From positions 44,864 through 108,863 of the forward strand of contig JBBFLK010000010.1 of assembly GCA_037479115.1 (NCBI GenBank): a DNA stretch of 64,000 bases, written 5' to 3'. The first letter of the stretch is position 1. Each line of letters starts with the position of its first letter. The position numbers and the translations under genes were made by a program. Under the pieces are notes generated by a model, which worked only from the letters and a program-made list of their open reading frames with translations, was not told where the DNA came from and did no database searches. This stretch comes from Anaerohalosphaeraceae bacterium. GTDB taxonomy: Bacteria > Planctomycetota > Phycisphaerae > Sedimentisphaerales > Anaerohalosphaeraceae. This document shows positions 9,675 through 18,239 of this stretch, in pieces.

Positions 9675-11327
9675 CTACGGCTGAATACCGGCCGATGACG
9701 CCGTCCGCACCTCCCATCCTCCGCCGGATTTCACCCACAGCATTCCGGTATCCCGATAAAACTGCAACAGGGCCGTCGAATACGCAAAAACGGCCTCCGT
9801 AAAGGCCCGATGGGCCTGATAAGAATCCTTCTGGGCATCGAGGACATCGCGGCTTTTGGCCCGGGCAACCTGCATCAGCTCGAGGGTCTTTTCCAGCCGC
9901 TCCTGTGCCAGCCGGCAGGCCTCCTTTTGAACCTGATATCGCTGCCGGGCTTCCTGACAGTCCCGATAGGCCTTCCGCACCTCCAGAACCACCTGCTCGG
10001 TCAGCTGCTGATGAATCCGCTGCTGCTGCGCCCAGGCAATCAGGGCCCGCTTGTAGTTATTTTTCTCCCTTTCCCGGTCCAGCGGCAGGTCCAGCCGAAG
10101 CGTTGCCTCGTAGCGGTCGCGAACCCGCTGCAAATCGCCCGGGTCGGCCCCGAACGCATACCGTCTGGCGCCGTCGTTGGCGGGGCTGTAAAAACCCACG
10201 AAGGTCAAATCCGCCTTCAGGGCATCCGCCGCTATTTCTGCATGCCGCTGTGCATCGAGCGTGCGGTCAAAGGCATTGGCCAAATCCAGACGCTGATTCA
10301 GGGCCGCCTCAATTGCCTGCTCCTCCGTCAGAGGCAGCTCGCGGAGCCCATCGGCCAGGGCCGCCCATTCATTCACATCCGGTTCAATCGGCGCCTCCTG
10401 CGGAATATTGAGCATCCGTTTGAGCACATCTTTCTGGGTTTCATACTGCTGCCGTGCCTGAAGGTAGCTGTCCCAGGCGCGGATTTTGTCCTGATGGGCC
10501 TGCTCCAGTTCAAACGCCGCTAAACGGCCGGCCTGAACCAGCGGAGCCATCCTGTCATAGATCGACAGCATCTGCAGGTAGTGCTCCCGGCTGTATTTCA
10601 GCTGCATCTGATAAAAAAGCAGGCGGTAATACTCCGTCACGACAGACACCAGAAAGGTCTGGCGAAACCGATTGAAGTCCCGAATGGCATACAGCGTATC
10701 CTGCTCAGCCTGCGTCAGGGCCTCCAGAACAACCTTTCGGTCCGCCCCGCGAAGAAGCGGCTGGGTCACCGCCGCCTGAAAGATAGTCTGCAGACCGCTG
10801 CGGAAGTCCCCCGACAAGACATCCATATAGCCGACCGACAAACCGCTTGTCAGAACCGTACCGCTCGCCAGCAGTCTGCGGATGCCTCCTTCTCCGGAAC
10901 CCCCCAGGGCCTCCCGCCCGCCCTCCCCTCCCTGGTCGCCTTCTTTGGCATATCCCCCCGTGGCCCGCGCAAACGGCGTCCACTCATACAAATGCTGCGC
11001 ATCCCGCAGATTCAGGGCCGCCAGATACAGCTGCTCCTTGGCGGTCTGATATTCATGGGTCCTCGTCACCGCCAGCTCGGCCGCCCGGGCCAGCGACAGA
11101 ACAGGGTTTTGTTCAAATTCCTGGAGGCGCTCCGGCCGGCTGGGAGATGAAAAGGGGTCTATCCGGTAATCTGCTCCGTCTCCGAAAGACTCCTTCCAGC
11201 GGTCTTCCAAAAGGGAATACACAACGTCATCCGTCTGACGGCTCACTCGTTCCGGGTCCAGCGAACATCCGGCAAACCATAAAAGCAGATAACAAATCCC
11301 CCCGGCTGTGAGAACCGTGTTTTTCAT
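9675..11327 (-). CDS. TolC-family outer-membrane efflux lipoprotein
   Basis: The 550-residue protein has a lipoprotein signal with lipobox FAGC near residue 21, placing it on the outer membrane. Its length, Gln/Arg/Ala-rich helical repeats and two similar halves match the outer-membrane efflux protein (OEP/TolC) family, which forms trimeric exit ducts for type I secretion or RND-like pumps. The second half (NQRLDLANAFDRTLDAQRH onward) shows the typical OEP helix pattern. It lies directly downstream of an HlyD-type adaptor gene, so the two should form a periplasm-spanning channel. No inner-membrane ABC or RND pump gene is present in the operon; the DUF4956 membrane protein is the only candidate in that position. 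Family call is strong, substrate is unknown. Confidence 0.88.
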   Translation of the reverse strand: MKNTVLTAGGICYLLLWFAGCSLDPERVSRQTDDVVYSLLEDRWKESFGDGADYRIDPFSSPSRPERLQEFEQNPVLSLARAAELAVTRTHEYQTAKEQLYLAALNLRDAQHLYEWTPFARATGGYAKEGDQGGEGGREALGGSGEGGIRRLLASGTVLTSGLSVGYMDVLSGDFRSGLQTIFQAAVTQPLLRGADRKVVLEALTQAEQDTLYAIRDFNRFRQTFLVSVVTEYYRLLFYQMQLKYSREHYLQMLSIYDRMAPLVQAGRLAAFELEQAHQDKIRAWDSYLQARQQYETQKDVLKRMLNIPQEAPIEPDVNEWAALADGLRELPLTEEQAIEAALNQRLDLANAFDRTLDAQRHAEIAADALKADLTFVGFYSPANDGARRYAFGADPGDLQRVRDRYEATLRLDLPLDREREKNNYKRALIAWAQQQRIHQQLTEQVVLEVRKAYRDCQEARQRYQVQKEACRLAQERLEKTLELMQVARAKSRDVLDAQKDSYQAHRAFTEAVFAYSTALLQFYRDTGMLWVKSGGGWEVRTASSAGIQP

Positions 11328-11362
11328 GGATTTCGGAGGTTCCTGTTCATAAAAACCGACGG

Positions 11363-12529
11363 CTAAATGCCGCGAATTCCCACCAGTTCATTCGGGAGCA
11401 GCTGCATATCCGGATGCACCGGAATCCGAACGGGTCGGCCCCATTCCGGAATCGTCGGATTTTTCCAGAGCCGTTCCGGCATCAGTTCCACCATTGGGCC
11501 GATTTCAGCCACCTCGGAACGCAGGACCTTTCGGGGAGCGGACGTCTTGATGATTTCGACCGGCTGACGCAGTGTGATGGAAGCGCCTTGTTCCTGAGGC
11601 ACCCAGGCCGTCACAAAATCGACGGACGGGGCCACCAGTGTCAGAATCGGCATATCCCGGCTGACGGTCTGGCCGGGTGTACAGCCGACGGAGGCAACAA
11701 TCCCATCAAAAGGAGCCTCGAGAACCACATCAAAATGCACGGCCGAAAGCTCCTCCAGCCGCTTTTCCTGCTGAACAATGGCCCGCCGAAGCGGCTCCAG
11801 AGACAGCATCGGCTCCGGAGAAACCGAACCAGCCGAAGCCCGGAAGGCCTCCAGACGCTCCTGAAGAGTCTGATAATCCTGTCGGGCCTGCTCCAGCCGC
11901 TGCTGGTCCTGAGCAATCTGAACCGCCAGGGCCTCCGCCTGAACCCGGACTTTCTGCAGTTCGTACGGTTCTATCGCCTTCCTGGCCAACAGCTCTTCGA
12001 GGACCCGCTGTTCGTTTTCGAGGTCTTTGAGCTGAATGCGAGCCGGCTCAAGACGCGTCTGAATCTCCAGAATCAGCAGGCGAGTTCGTTCTGCATCCAG
12101 GGCCATCTGGTGCTCGCGATAGAGCTGCTCGAGGCGCTCGCGTGACTGTCCGGCGGCCAGCTGTCGAATCATCTGTTCGGCCTGCAGTTTCCGATATTCG
12201 AGCTCCGTCAGGGCCGCCGCTTTCTCCGCTTCCAGCTGGGCCCGCGTCCGCTCAATTTCCGCCGGCGCCAGAAGCCGCAGAACCGCCAGGGGCTGTCCCC
12301 GGCGGACTGACTGATACAGATGAACCGGCACCGAGATGACCCATCCGGAATCCGGTGCGGTGAAGACACAGGTCTGCGAACCGGCGATTCCCACCGTTGA
12401 AAACCGCCCGTGACGATAAAAGAAAAGATAACAAACCGCCGCCAGCGCCGCCAGCCAGACCAGTACCGGCAGCAGCCCCGTCAGGATATGCCCCTTTCTC
12501 TTCGAAATGATTCTCCGGTCAGAGTTCAA
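11363..12529 (-). CDS. HlyD-type periplasmic adaptor (membrane fusion protein)
   Basis: The 388-residue product has an N-terminal membrane anchor at about 15-38 (GLLPVLVWLAALAAVCYLFF). A short biotinyl-lipoyl half-motif follows, then a long Gln/Glu/Arg-rich coiled-coil hairpin at about 95-230, and the returning barrel strand (VVLEAPFDGIVASVGCTPGQ) near 270. This order is diagnostic of HlyD/EmrA adaptors that link an inner-membrane exporter to TolC. The start codon is TTG, chosen because AGGAG lies 7 bases upstream and no ATG fits; it overlaps the 3' end of the DUF4956 gene by 11 bp, suggesting translational coupling. The adaptor is expected to dock to the TolC-like lipoprotein encoded next. 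Confidence 0.88.
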   Translation of the reverse strand: MNSDRRIISKRKGHILTGLLPVLVWLAALAAVCYLFFYRHGRFSTVGIAGSQTCVFTAPDSGWVISVPVHLYQSVRRGQPLAVLRLLAPAEIERTRAQLEAEKAAALTELEYRKLQAEQMIRQLAAGQSRERLEQLYREHQMALDAERTRLLILEIQTRLEPARIQLKDLENEQRVLEELLARKAIEPYELQKVRVQAEALAVQIAQDQQRLEQARQDYQTLQERLEAFRASAGSVSPEPMLSLEPLRRAIVQQEKRLEELSAVHFDVVLEAPFDGIVASVGCTPGQTVSRDMPILTLVAPSVDFVTAWVPQEQGASITLRQPVEIIKTSAPRKVLRSEVAEIGPMVELMPERLWKNPTIPEWGRPVRIPVHPDMQLLPNELVGIRGI

Positions 12530-13217
12530 GGATTTGCTCCTGAATGGCTATGCTCAGATTCTCAATTCCTTCGATTTTCCGCAGTTCGGAAAGCATCTGC
12601 TGATTCAGAGAGGCCTTCCGCAGAGTAATCTGATAGGCGTAATCCATCCGGGAACGGTCCGGCCCGCGGCTTTGGGAAGAGGTCAGGACAATCGTCCGGC
12701 AAAACCGCCGGAGCACCTTAAAAAGCGGATGGTCCGGACTCAGCTCGCCGTGAAAGGTAAACCGAAGCAGCGCATTGCTTGAATGAAACGCCCCGAAATC
12801 CGCCCAGTACAGATAGAGCAGCACCAGCCCGAGAACCGCCGTGCCGATGACGGCAATCGCATATCGTCCGGACCCGCAGGCCATGCCGATCACCAGAGCG
12901 CAGAACAAAAAAGCAATGTCCCGCGTGTCCTTAATCATGTTTCGAAACCGGATAATCGACAGCGCCCCCATCAAACCGACCGCCACGACAAAGCTGCCGG
13001 CAATCGTCGTCATCACAAGGGCCACCACTATCGTAATCACAATCAGCGACTGCACAAAGGATTTGGAATACGACAGTCCGTGATGCGTAAACGAATAAAT
13101 CCACGCCAGCACCTGTCCGAGCACAAACGCCAGCAGCAGCGACAGAATCACTGTCAGAGCATCCGCTCCCGACTGCGAAGAATAATCATCAAATAGATGC
13201 CGTAATCCGTCCATCAT
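12519..13217 (-). CDS. DUF4956 integral membrane protein
   Basis: The 232-residue protein has four or five predicted transmembrane helices in its first 150 residues (SLLLAFVLGQVLAWIYSF; SLIVITIVVALVMTTIAG; VVAVGLMGALSIIRF; VIGTAVLGLVLLYLYW). The hallmark DUF4956 motif ALSIIRFRNMIKDTRD is present around residues 85-100. A soluble ferredoxin-like C-terminal domain of about 80 residues follows. DUF4956 has no assigned reaction, but members are recurrently found beside VTC-domain and CotH genes, and that pairing is seen here. It overlaps the VTC gene by 4 bp and the HlyD gene by 11 bp. It could serve as the inner-membrane platform of the export complex; this is inference. Confidence 0.85.
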   Translation of the reverse strand: MMDGLRHLFDDYSSQSGADALTVILSLLLAFVLGQVLAWIYSFTHHGLSYSKSFVQSLIVITIVVALVMTTIAGSFVVAVGLMGALSIIRFRNMIKDTRDIAFLFCALVIGMACGSGRYAIAVIGTAVLGLVLLYLYWADFGAFHSSNALLRFTFHGELSPDHPLFKVLRRFCRTIVLTSSQSRGPDRSRMDYAYQITLRKASLNQQMLSELRKIEGIENLSIAIQEQILEL

Positions 13218-14128
13218 TCCAGATATCGGAAGAGGACCCCTTCCGAAAAACAGGATACAGAGGAGACATATTTGGACATTGACGACAGATTCAGTTCAAA
13301 CAGGCGAATCATCGTCTCCAGCCAGGCCGGATAATGGTCCGTAAACTTGATTTCCAAAACGACAAACGGAACCGGCACGGTCTGCCAGCCCGGTCCATTC
13401 AGCGTCACCTCCAGCCCGTGCGGTTTGCGGAAATGAAGCTGCCGATCAAAAGTAACCCGCACCCGATGGTCGCCCTCCCCTTCATAGGCCTCCCGCATAT
13501 ACCGAACCAGAACGACCGGCTGAGCCTGCAGCGCCTGTTTGTAAAACAAAAACTGCTTGAGGGCCTGGCGGTCTTTCTCCGAGCGGCCGTGAAGGTCCAG
13601 CGTCCCCTCCAGGGCAGCCTGCAGTTCTGAGCGTTCAACTCGAGCCCGGCTTTTGACAATTACTTTATTCACCCGCCGCTTGACTTCCAAAAACAGCGGG
13701 GTCTGCGGCAGGTCATTGTACGTTCGAATCCGCAATTTAAACCGGTTCGACTTGCCCGAAAGCGTTTCCCGGCACAGCTGAAGGTCTGGAGAGTCCCAAT
13801 ACAGACTCGAAATAGGGTACTGACGGTCCGGATACATCAGGGCATATTTATCCACCGACAAATAGTGCTGAACAAAATCTCGAATGGCCTGAGCTTTTCC
13901 CTCCGTAATTCGGTACTTCAATTCATAGCGGCAGCAGGTTAAATCTTTGCGGCCCAGAGAACAGACCGGAGCGATTTCCTCCCTGGATGGGCCGGCGAGT
14001 TCTGCCTGAATTGGAGAGGGGCCGGAAAGCTCAGCGGGTTCGAGGGGAACGGTATCTTTTCCCGGCGACCTCTTGACCGGTTCTACCACCTTCTTATCTT
14101 TTCTCCCTGTCAGAAAGCTTCGAAACAT
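13214..14128 (-). CDS. VTC-domain (polyphosphate polymerase-like) protein
   Basis: After a Pro/Ser/Glu-rich N-terminal stretch of about 65 residues, residues about 68-300 match the VTC domain, the tunnel-shaped catalytic fold of yeast Vtc4 that makes inorganic polyphosphate from ATP. Visible hallmarks are CRYELKYRI, YPISSLYWDSP, FKLRIRTYN and the basic LEVKRRVNKVIVKSR strand, which supplies positively charged tunnel residues. A late FVVLEIKFTDHYP strand carries the conserved acidic residue. It is the first gene of a five-gene operon and ends 4 bp into the DUF4956 gene. No clear Shine-Dalgarno precedes the ATG. Whether it makes polyphosphate or only senses or binds it cannot be told from sequence. 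Confidence 0.85.
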   Translation of the reverse strand: MFRSFLTGRKDKKVVEPVKRSPGKDTVPLEPAELSGPSPIQAELAGPSREEIAPVCSLGRKDLTCCRYELKYRITEGKAQAIRDFVQHYLSVDKYALMYPDRQYPISSLYWDSPDLQLCRETLSGKSNRFKLRIRTYNDLPQTPLFLEVKRRVNKVIVKSRARVERSELQAALEGTLDLHGRSEKDRQALKQFLFYKQALQAQPVVLVRYMREAYEGEGDHRVRVTFDRQLHFRKPHGLEVTLNGPGWQTVPVPFVVLEIKFTDHYPAWLETMIRLFELNLSSMSKYVSSVSCFSEGVLFRYLE

Positions 14129-14471
14129 TTGTGTGAATCAGCAAAAGCTTCTAAAAAAGAAGTCCCATTCGGACGAAATTTATCTTCTTCCACACCCTGA
14201 CGAACCCCACACTCTTCTGTATGCAAGAAAAACCGCCCCTCTTGAGTTTATTTTAATCCATTTCTAATCGAATTATAACGAAAAAACAAGAAAAAAGTCA
14301 ACACCAATATCTGAATATTCTGGAACAAAAAAGTAAAAAACCTTTGCTGAAAAAGATTTTGAGCCGCTCAAGAATCAGGAAAAGATTATCGGGCCTGTTT
14401 GGACTCTTTCCATTCCGGAAACCCTTTTTGTGATAGGGTGCAAAATCGGGTACATTTGGCCCTTTTTCGAC
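14129..14471. other. AT-rich intergenic region between the initiator tRNA terminator and the VTC operon
   Basis: This stretch holds the operon promoter described at 14272-14301 and its leader. A short TTGAG-CCG-CTCAA inverted repeat lies near 14362. No coding pattern, tRNA or further strong hairpin is visible, and base composition is clearly more AT-rich than in neighbouring genes. Confidence 0.6.
14272..14301 (-). promoter_or_regulatory. Sigma70-type promoter of the VTC-DUF4956-HlyD-TolC-CotH operon
   Basis: On the minus strand TTGACT (14296-14301) and TATAAT (14272-14277) are separated by 18 bases of T-rich sequence. This is close to the housekeeping consensus. Initiation near 14265 would give a leader of about 137 nt before the VTC start codon. 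It is the only good promoter seen ahead of the five-gene operon. Confidence 0.75.
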
Positions 14472-14510
14472 AAAAAAAGGACTTGCCGATTTTTCTGCAA
14501 GTCCTTTTTT
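14472..14510 (-). terminator. Rho-independent terminator after the initiator tRNA
   Basis: The minus-strand RNA forms GGACTTGC/GCAAGUCC, extended by six or seven A-U pairs, around a loop of about 10 nt, and then runs into a U tract. It lies 10 bases past the 3' end of the tRNA. Because both flanks are A/T runs it could also work on the plus strand, insulating the upstream translation cluster from the VTC operon. Confidence 0.85.
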
Positions 14511-14520
14511 GATAAGCATT

Positions 14521-14594
<74 letters not shown>

Positions 14595-14649
14595 ATCAGG
14601 TTTTGTCTTCTATACCACAGTTTGCGGCCTTGTGCAACCGCTCATTCAA

Positions 14650-15066
14650 TTATTTTTCGAGCATCCGGCGAATTTGTTCGGCTATCTGAGCGGCCTTTCC
14701 TTCCGGATAGGAATAGGAAGGCCAGTTCCGGAACAGCCCATCCCCTGTCTTTCTGGGAATAATATGAAAATGCAGATGCTCGACAATTTGTCCGGCCGCT
14801 CGGCCGTTGTTGCAAAGCACATTGTATCCATCCGCTTTCATCGCCTTTTGGACGGCCCCGGAAACTTGAGATAAAACGGCCGCCAGACTCGAAAGCGTCG
14901 AGGCCGGGCATTCATCCAGCCGGTTGTAATGCCGCCTGGGGATTACCAGTGTATGCCCATCCGATACCGGGCCAATATCCAGAAAGGCCAGAACCTCCTC
15001 GTTTTCAAAAACCTTTGCGGAGGGAATCTGCCCTGCGGCGATTCGGCAAAATACACATTCATCCAT
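14650..15066 (-). CDS. HIT-family (histidine triad) nucleotide hydrolase/transferase
   Basis: The 138-residue product carries the histidine triad HLHFH at residues 97-101 (VEHLHFHIIPR), whose central His is the nucleophile in HINT-type purine nucleoside phosphoramidases. N-terminal CVFC with a later His resembles the zinc-site start found in many bacterial HIT proteins. The conserved ILxxGPVxxGHTLVIP-type strand is present (IGPVSDGHTLVIPRRH). Length is typical. It lies after the rplQ terminator and just ahead of tRNA-fMet, so it is probably a separate transcription unit reading into the tRNA. The cellular substrate cannot be assigned. Confidence 0.9.
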   Translation of the reverse strand: MDECVFCRIAAGQIPSAKVFENEEVLAFLDIGPVSDGHTLVIPRRHYNRLDECPASTLSSLAAVLSQVSGAVQKAMKADGYNVLCNNGRAAGQIVEHLHFHIIPRKTGDGLFRNWPSYSYPEGKAAQIAEQIRRMLEK

Positions 15067-15090
15067 CTGAATCCTCCCGCCTGAACCGAC

Positions 15091-15123
15091 AAAAAAAGCG
15101 GACGCAGTACCGCCGTCCGCTTT
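15091..15123 (-). terminator. Rho-independent terminator after rplQ
   Basis: The minus-strand RNA forms a perfect 10-bp stem AAAGCGGACG/CGUCCGCUUU around a 9-nt loop and continues into a U run. It begins 11 bases past the rplQ stop codon, which makes it the end signal of the long ribosomal protein transcript. Confidence 0.88.
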
Positions 15124-15134
15124 GGAAAATCCGC

Positions 15135-15578
15135 TTAGGACTTCTTGGAGGTCTTTTCCGGTTCTGATTTGCCCTGCTCAACCAGCTGAAGCAGAACCAG
15201 ACGCCCGTTGTCGCCGAGCCGGTGCCTGGGCAGGCGAATAATTCGCGTATAGCCGCCCGGCCGGTCCAGGAAACGGGGGCCGATATCACTGAAAAGCTTT
15301 CCAATCACCGTGCCCACCTTGACCATTCGGCCGTCCTCTTCTTTGTAAATCGCCCGGTCGTTCAGCAGACGAAGTGCCTGCCGACGGGCGTGAAGATTCC
15401 CCTTTTTGGCCAGCGTAATCAGCTTCTCGGCAAATCCGCGGACCTCTTTGGCTTTTTCCAGCGTCGTCGAAATCGTCTCATGCTCAAACAGAGAAGCCGC
15501 CAGATTCCGACGCAGGGCGAGCCGATGCTCGCTGGTTCGTCCCAATTGTCTTCCTGCTATCCGATGACGCATATCCAA
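15135..15578 (-). CDS. rplQ: 50S ribosomal protein L17
   Basis: The N-terminus MDMRHRIAGRQLGRTSEHR is the near-invariant L17 opening (MRHR..GRKLGRTSSHR). The following helices, with LRRNLAASLFEHETISTTLEKAKEVR, match the family. At 147 residues it is longer than the usual 120 or so because of a charged Lys/Glu/Ser C-terminal tail (EQGKSEPEKTSKKS). L17 sits near the peptide exit tunnel of the large subunit. It is the last gene of the alpha-operon segment, 32 bp after rpoA, and is followed by a strong terminator. Confidence 0.96.
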   Translation of the reverse strand: MDMRHRIAGRQLGRTSEHRLALRRNLAASLFEHETISTTLEKAKEVRGFAEKLITLAKKGNLHARRQALRLLNDRAIYKEEDGRMVKVGTVIGKLFSDIGPRFLDRPGGYTRIIRLPRHRLGDNGRLVLLQLVEQGKSEPEKTSKKS

Positions 15579-15610
15579 TCACCTCAATTTTGTCTTTTTT
15601 CCGCTTTGTT

Positions 15611-16609
15611 TTAGACTCCGGTCATCCCTAAGGACAATCCGAGTTCCGCCAGTTTCCGCTTGACCTCACGCAGACTGGTTTTCCCGAAGCTGCGAATCTT
15701 CAGCAGGTCCGCTTCCGTCATCTTCACCAGCTGTCCGACGGTCTGAATATTGTTCGACTCCAGGCAGTTGCTCGAGCGGACCGTCAGCTCCAGCTGCTCA
15801 ATCGGCATCGCCAGTTTGGCCGCCAGTTCCTCATTGACCGCCTTGGACGGCTGCGGCTCGGCCTGGACCGCCTCTTCCACAGTCTCTTTGCCCAGCTGGT
15901 CATACTGAACAATCGGGTTGATGTACTTGCGGAGAATCTTGCCCGCTTCCACCAGAGCCATTTCCGGCGTGACGGTGCCGTCCGTCCAGATTTCCAGAAT
16001 CAGCTTGTCATAGTTGGTGCGCTGGCCGACTCGTGTATCCTCCGTCTTATAGCGTACGCGCAGAACCGGCGAATAAATCGCATCGACCTCAATCCGCCCG
16101 ATTTCCTGCTCTGCGCGGTCGGAGGCCGCAATCCGCTCGGAAGCCGGCGAATAGCCGCGGCCGTTGCCCACCACCATTTCCATCTCAAAGTTTACATTTT
16201 CCGTCAGCGTCGCCAGCACCAGATCCTTGTTGATGATTTCAATCGCCGGGTCGCACTCAATCATGCCCGCCGTCACAGGACCGACCTGATTCGCACGCAC
16301 TTTCATCGTGCGGCGCTGGTCGCCCTGCATCCGAACCACCAGACGCTTGACGTTCAAAACGATATCCGTCACGTCCTCCATCACCCCCGGGATGGACGTA
16401 AATTCATGCGTGACATTCTGAATCTTAATGGATTCAACGGCGCTGCCTTCCAGCGAAGAAAGCAGAATCCGCCGAAGACTGTTTCCGATTGTCGTGCCGA
16501 ATCCCCGTTCAAACGGCTCGATAATAAACCGGCCGTACCGGTCGGTGGACACATCCGTGTCCTTCTGCACACGCGTCGGCAGTTCCAAACCTCTCCAGGT
16601 AATTCTCAT
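15611..16609 (-). CDS. rpoA: DNA-directed RNA polymerase subunit alpha
   Basis: The 332-residue protein has the two-domain layout of RpoA. An N-terminal dimerisation/assembly domain contains RYGRFIIEPFERGFGTTIGNSLRRILLSSL. A linker follows at about 240-262. The C-terminal domain at about 265-325 has the helix-hairpin-helix LKIRSFGKTSLREVKRKLAELGL that contacts UP elements and activators. Length and motif order are normal. It lies between rpsD and rplQ as in the classic alpha operon; the 100-bp gap to rpsD shows no clear terminator. Confidence 0.98.
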   Translation of the reverse strand: MRITWRGLELPTRVQKDTDVSTDRYGRFIIEPFERGFGTTIGNSLRRILLSSLEGSAVESIKIQNVTHEFTSIPGVMEDVTDIVLNVKRLVVRMQGDQRRTMKVRANQVGPVTAGMIECDPAIEIINKDLVLATLTENVNFEMEMVVGNGRGYSPASERIAASDRAEQEIGRIEVDAIYSPVLRVRYKTEDTRVGQRTNYDKLILEIWTDGTVTPEMALVEAGKILRKYINPIVQYDQLGKETVEEAVQAEPQPSKAVNEELAAKLAMPIEQLELTVRSSNCLESNNIQTVGQLVKMTEADLLKIRSFGKTSLREVKRKLAELGLSLGMTGV

Positions 16610-16711
16610 ACATAGGCCTCCAGCAGCGGGCGAATGTTCTCAGTGCTTTTCTTCGGGCCGAAAGGAGAAGAAAACCACTCTCTGGAATCCGCCCGGTTTT
16701 CCAATAATTCG

Positions 16712-17344
16712 TTATTTCGAACAGAACTCCACAACCAGATGTTCTTCAATCGCCAGCTGGACATCCTCACGGGACGGCAGAGCCACGACAGTGGCCGCCG
16801 GCTTGGAGGCATCCAGCTGAAGCCAGCCCTGCACCTGAAAATTCGGATTGGCCTCCAGCTGGGCCTTGACCAGCTTGCGGGTCCGTTCCGAGTTCTTCAG
16901 GGTAATCTTGTCGCCGATATTGACTAGTCGGTCCGGAATATCCACCCGCCGGCCGTTCAGATAAATATGCCCATGGGCAATCAGCTGCCGGGCCGCCTTG
17001 CGGGAGGGAGCAAAGTTCAGCTTAAACACCACATTATCCAGACGCCGTTCGAGAAGCTCCAGCAGCGTACGTCCAGTGTTGCCTTTCCGGCGGGCGGCTT
17101 CGCGGAAAATGCTCATAAACTGCTTTTCCATCAGCCCGTAATACCGTTTGACCTTCTGCTTTTCGCGAAGGCGAACGCCGTAATCGCTGTAGCGTCCTCT
17201 CCGCCAGCCGTGCATTCCGGGAGCCATGCTCTTTTCCCGCCGCTCAATCGCACACTTGGCGGTTTCGCACCGTGTGCCCTTGAGCATCAGCTTCATTCCT
17301 TCTCGCCGGCATAACCGACATGTAGGTTCAAGATAACGTGCCAT
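16712..17344 (-). CDS. rpsD: 30S ribosomal protein S4, zinc-binding form
   Basis: The 210-residue product opens MARYLEPTCRLCRREG and has four Cys at 9, 12, 26 and 31 (CRLC, CETAKC), the zinc-containing C+ form of S4. The S4 RNA-binding domain covers about 98-160 (LERRLDNVVFKLNFAPSRKAARQLIAHGHIYLNG pattern). S4 starts 30S assembly on the 5' domain of 16S rRNA. It is placed between rpsK and rpoA, the usual alpha-operon position. Confidence 0.97.
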   Translation of the reverse strand: MARYLEPTCRLCRREGMKLMLKGTRCETAKCAIERREKSMAPGMHGWRRGRYSDYGVRLREKQKVKRYYGLMEKQFMSIFREAARRKGNTGRTLLELLERRLDNVVFKLNFAPSRKAARQLIAHGHIYLNGRRVDIPDRLVNIGDKITLKNSERTRKLVKAQLEANPNFQVQGWLQLDASKPAATVVALPSREDVQLAIEEHLVVEFCSK

Positions 17345-17392
17345 ATTCTGTCAGCTTCCTCTTTGTAAGGTTCAATTGTTCCGTTGTCCGGA

Positions 17393-17779
17393 TTAAACAC
17401 GCCGACGCTTGCGGGGACGGCACCCGTTGTGCGGAATCGGCGTGACATCCTCAATGGAGGCAATCCGAAGACCCGCCTGCTGAATCGCGGCAATCGCCGA
17501 TTCCCGGCCGGACCCGGGCCCTTTGACGCGGATTTCCACCTCGCGCAGGCCGCTGCGCATCGCCGTACGGGCCGCCTTTTCCGCCGCCCGCTGTGCCGCA
17601 AACGGCGTACTCTTCCGCGAGCCCTTAAAGCCCACGCTGCCGCCGGAATCCTGACAAATCGTATCGCCGTCCATATCCGTGACCGTAATCAGGGTGTTGT
17701 TGAACGTCGCCGTGATATGAACAATCCCGCGAACCACATTTTTCCGAACTTTTCGTTTTACGCTTTTGGCCATAACCAA
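17393..17779 (-). CDS. rpsK: 30S ribosomal protein S11
   Basis: The 128-residue protein shows the S11 core: [21 protein letters not shown], then [20 protein letters not shown], the glycine-rich [14 protein letters not shown] loop, and the conserved basic tail [18 protein letters not shown]11 lines the platform near the mRNA exit on the small subunit. It lies between rpsM and rpsD on the same strand with 45-48 bp gaps. Confidence 0.97.
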   Translation of the reverse strand: MVMAKSVKRKVRKNVVRGIVHITATFNNTLITVTDMDGDTICQDSGGSVGFKGSRKSTPFAAQRAAEKAARTAMRSGLREVEIRVKGPGSGRESAIAAIQQAGLRIASIEDVTPIPHNGCRPRKRRRV

Positions 17780-17824
17780 TCAACTCCTCTATTCCGTCTC
17801 CGCTGCGACGGCTGGTCTTAGCGG

Positions 17825-18208
17825 TTACCGCATTTCTTTGACGCTCTTCTTGCCGGCCACGGTTTTCCGTTTGCCTTTCCGCGTACGGGCATTGCTTTGC
17901 GTCTGCTGACCGCGAACCGGAAGACCGCGGCGGTGACGAATGCCCCGATAGCAGCCGATTTCCTTCAGACGAGCGATATCCTGCGAAACCTTTCTCCGCA
18001 GCTGCCCTTCCACGAGGTAGTCCCGGTCGATAATCTGGGTGATTCGGCTGACCTCATCTTCCGTCAATTGCCCGGCCCGCACCTGCGGATTGACCTTGGC
18101 TTCCTCCAGAATCTTGCAGGCCAGATAGCGTCCGATGCCGTGGATGTAGCTTAAGGCAATCCACGCCGGCTTGTTGTTCGGTACATCTACACCAATGATA
18201 CGGGGCAT
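17825..18208 (-). CDS. rpsM: 30S ribosomal protein S13
   Basis: The N-terminus [20 protein letters not shown] and the helix-two-turn-helix [14 protein letters not shown] are diagnostic of S13. The Arg/Gly-rich tail [21 protein letters not shown] projects toward the tRNA sites of the small subunit. At 127 residues the length is typical. It follows the small rpmJ gene and precedes rpsK, the standard order. Confidence 0.97.
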   Translation of the reverse strand: MPRIIGVDVPNNKPAWIALSYIHGIGRYLACKILEEAKVNPQVRAGQLTEDEVSRITQIIDRDYLVEGQLRRKVSQDIARLKEIGCYRGIRHRRGLPVRGQQTQSNARTRKGKRKTVAGKKSVKEMR

Positions 18209-18239
18209 ATGAACTCCTGTCGCTTAGAAAGACTCGTTA

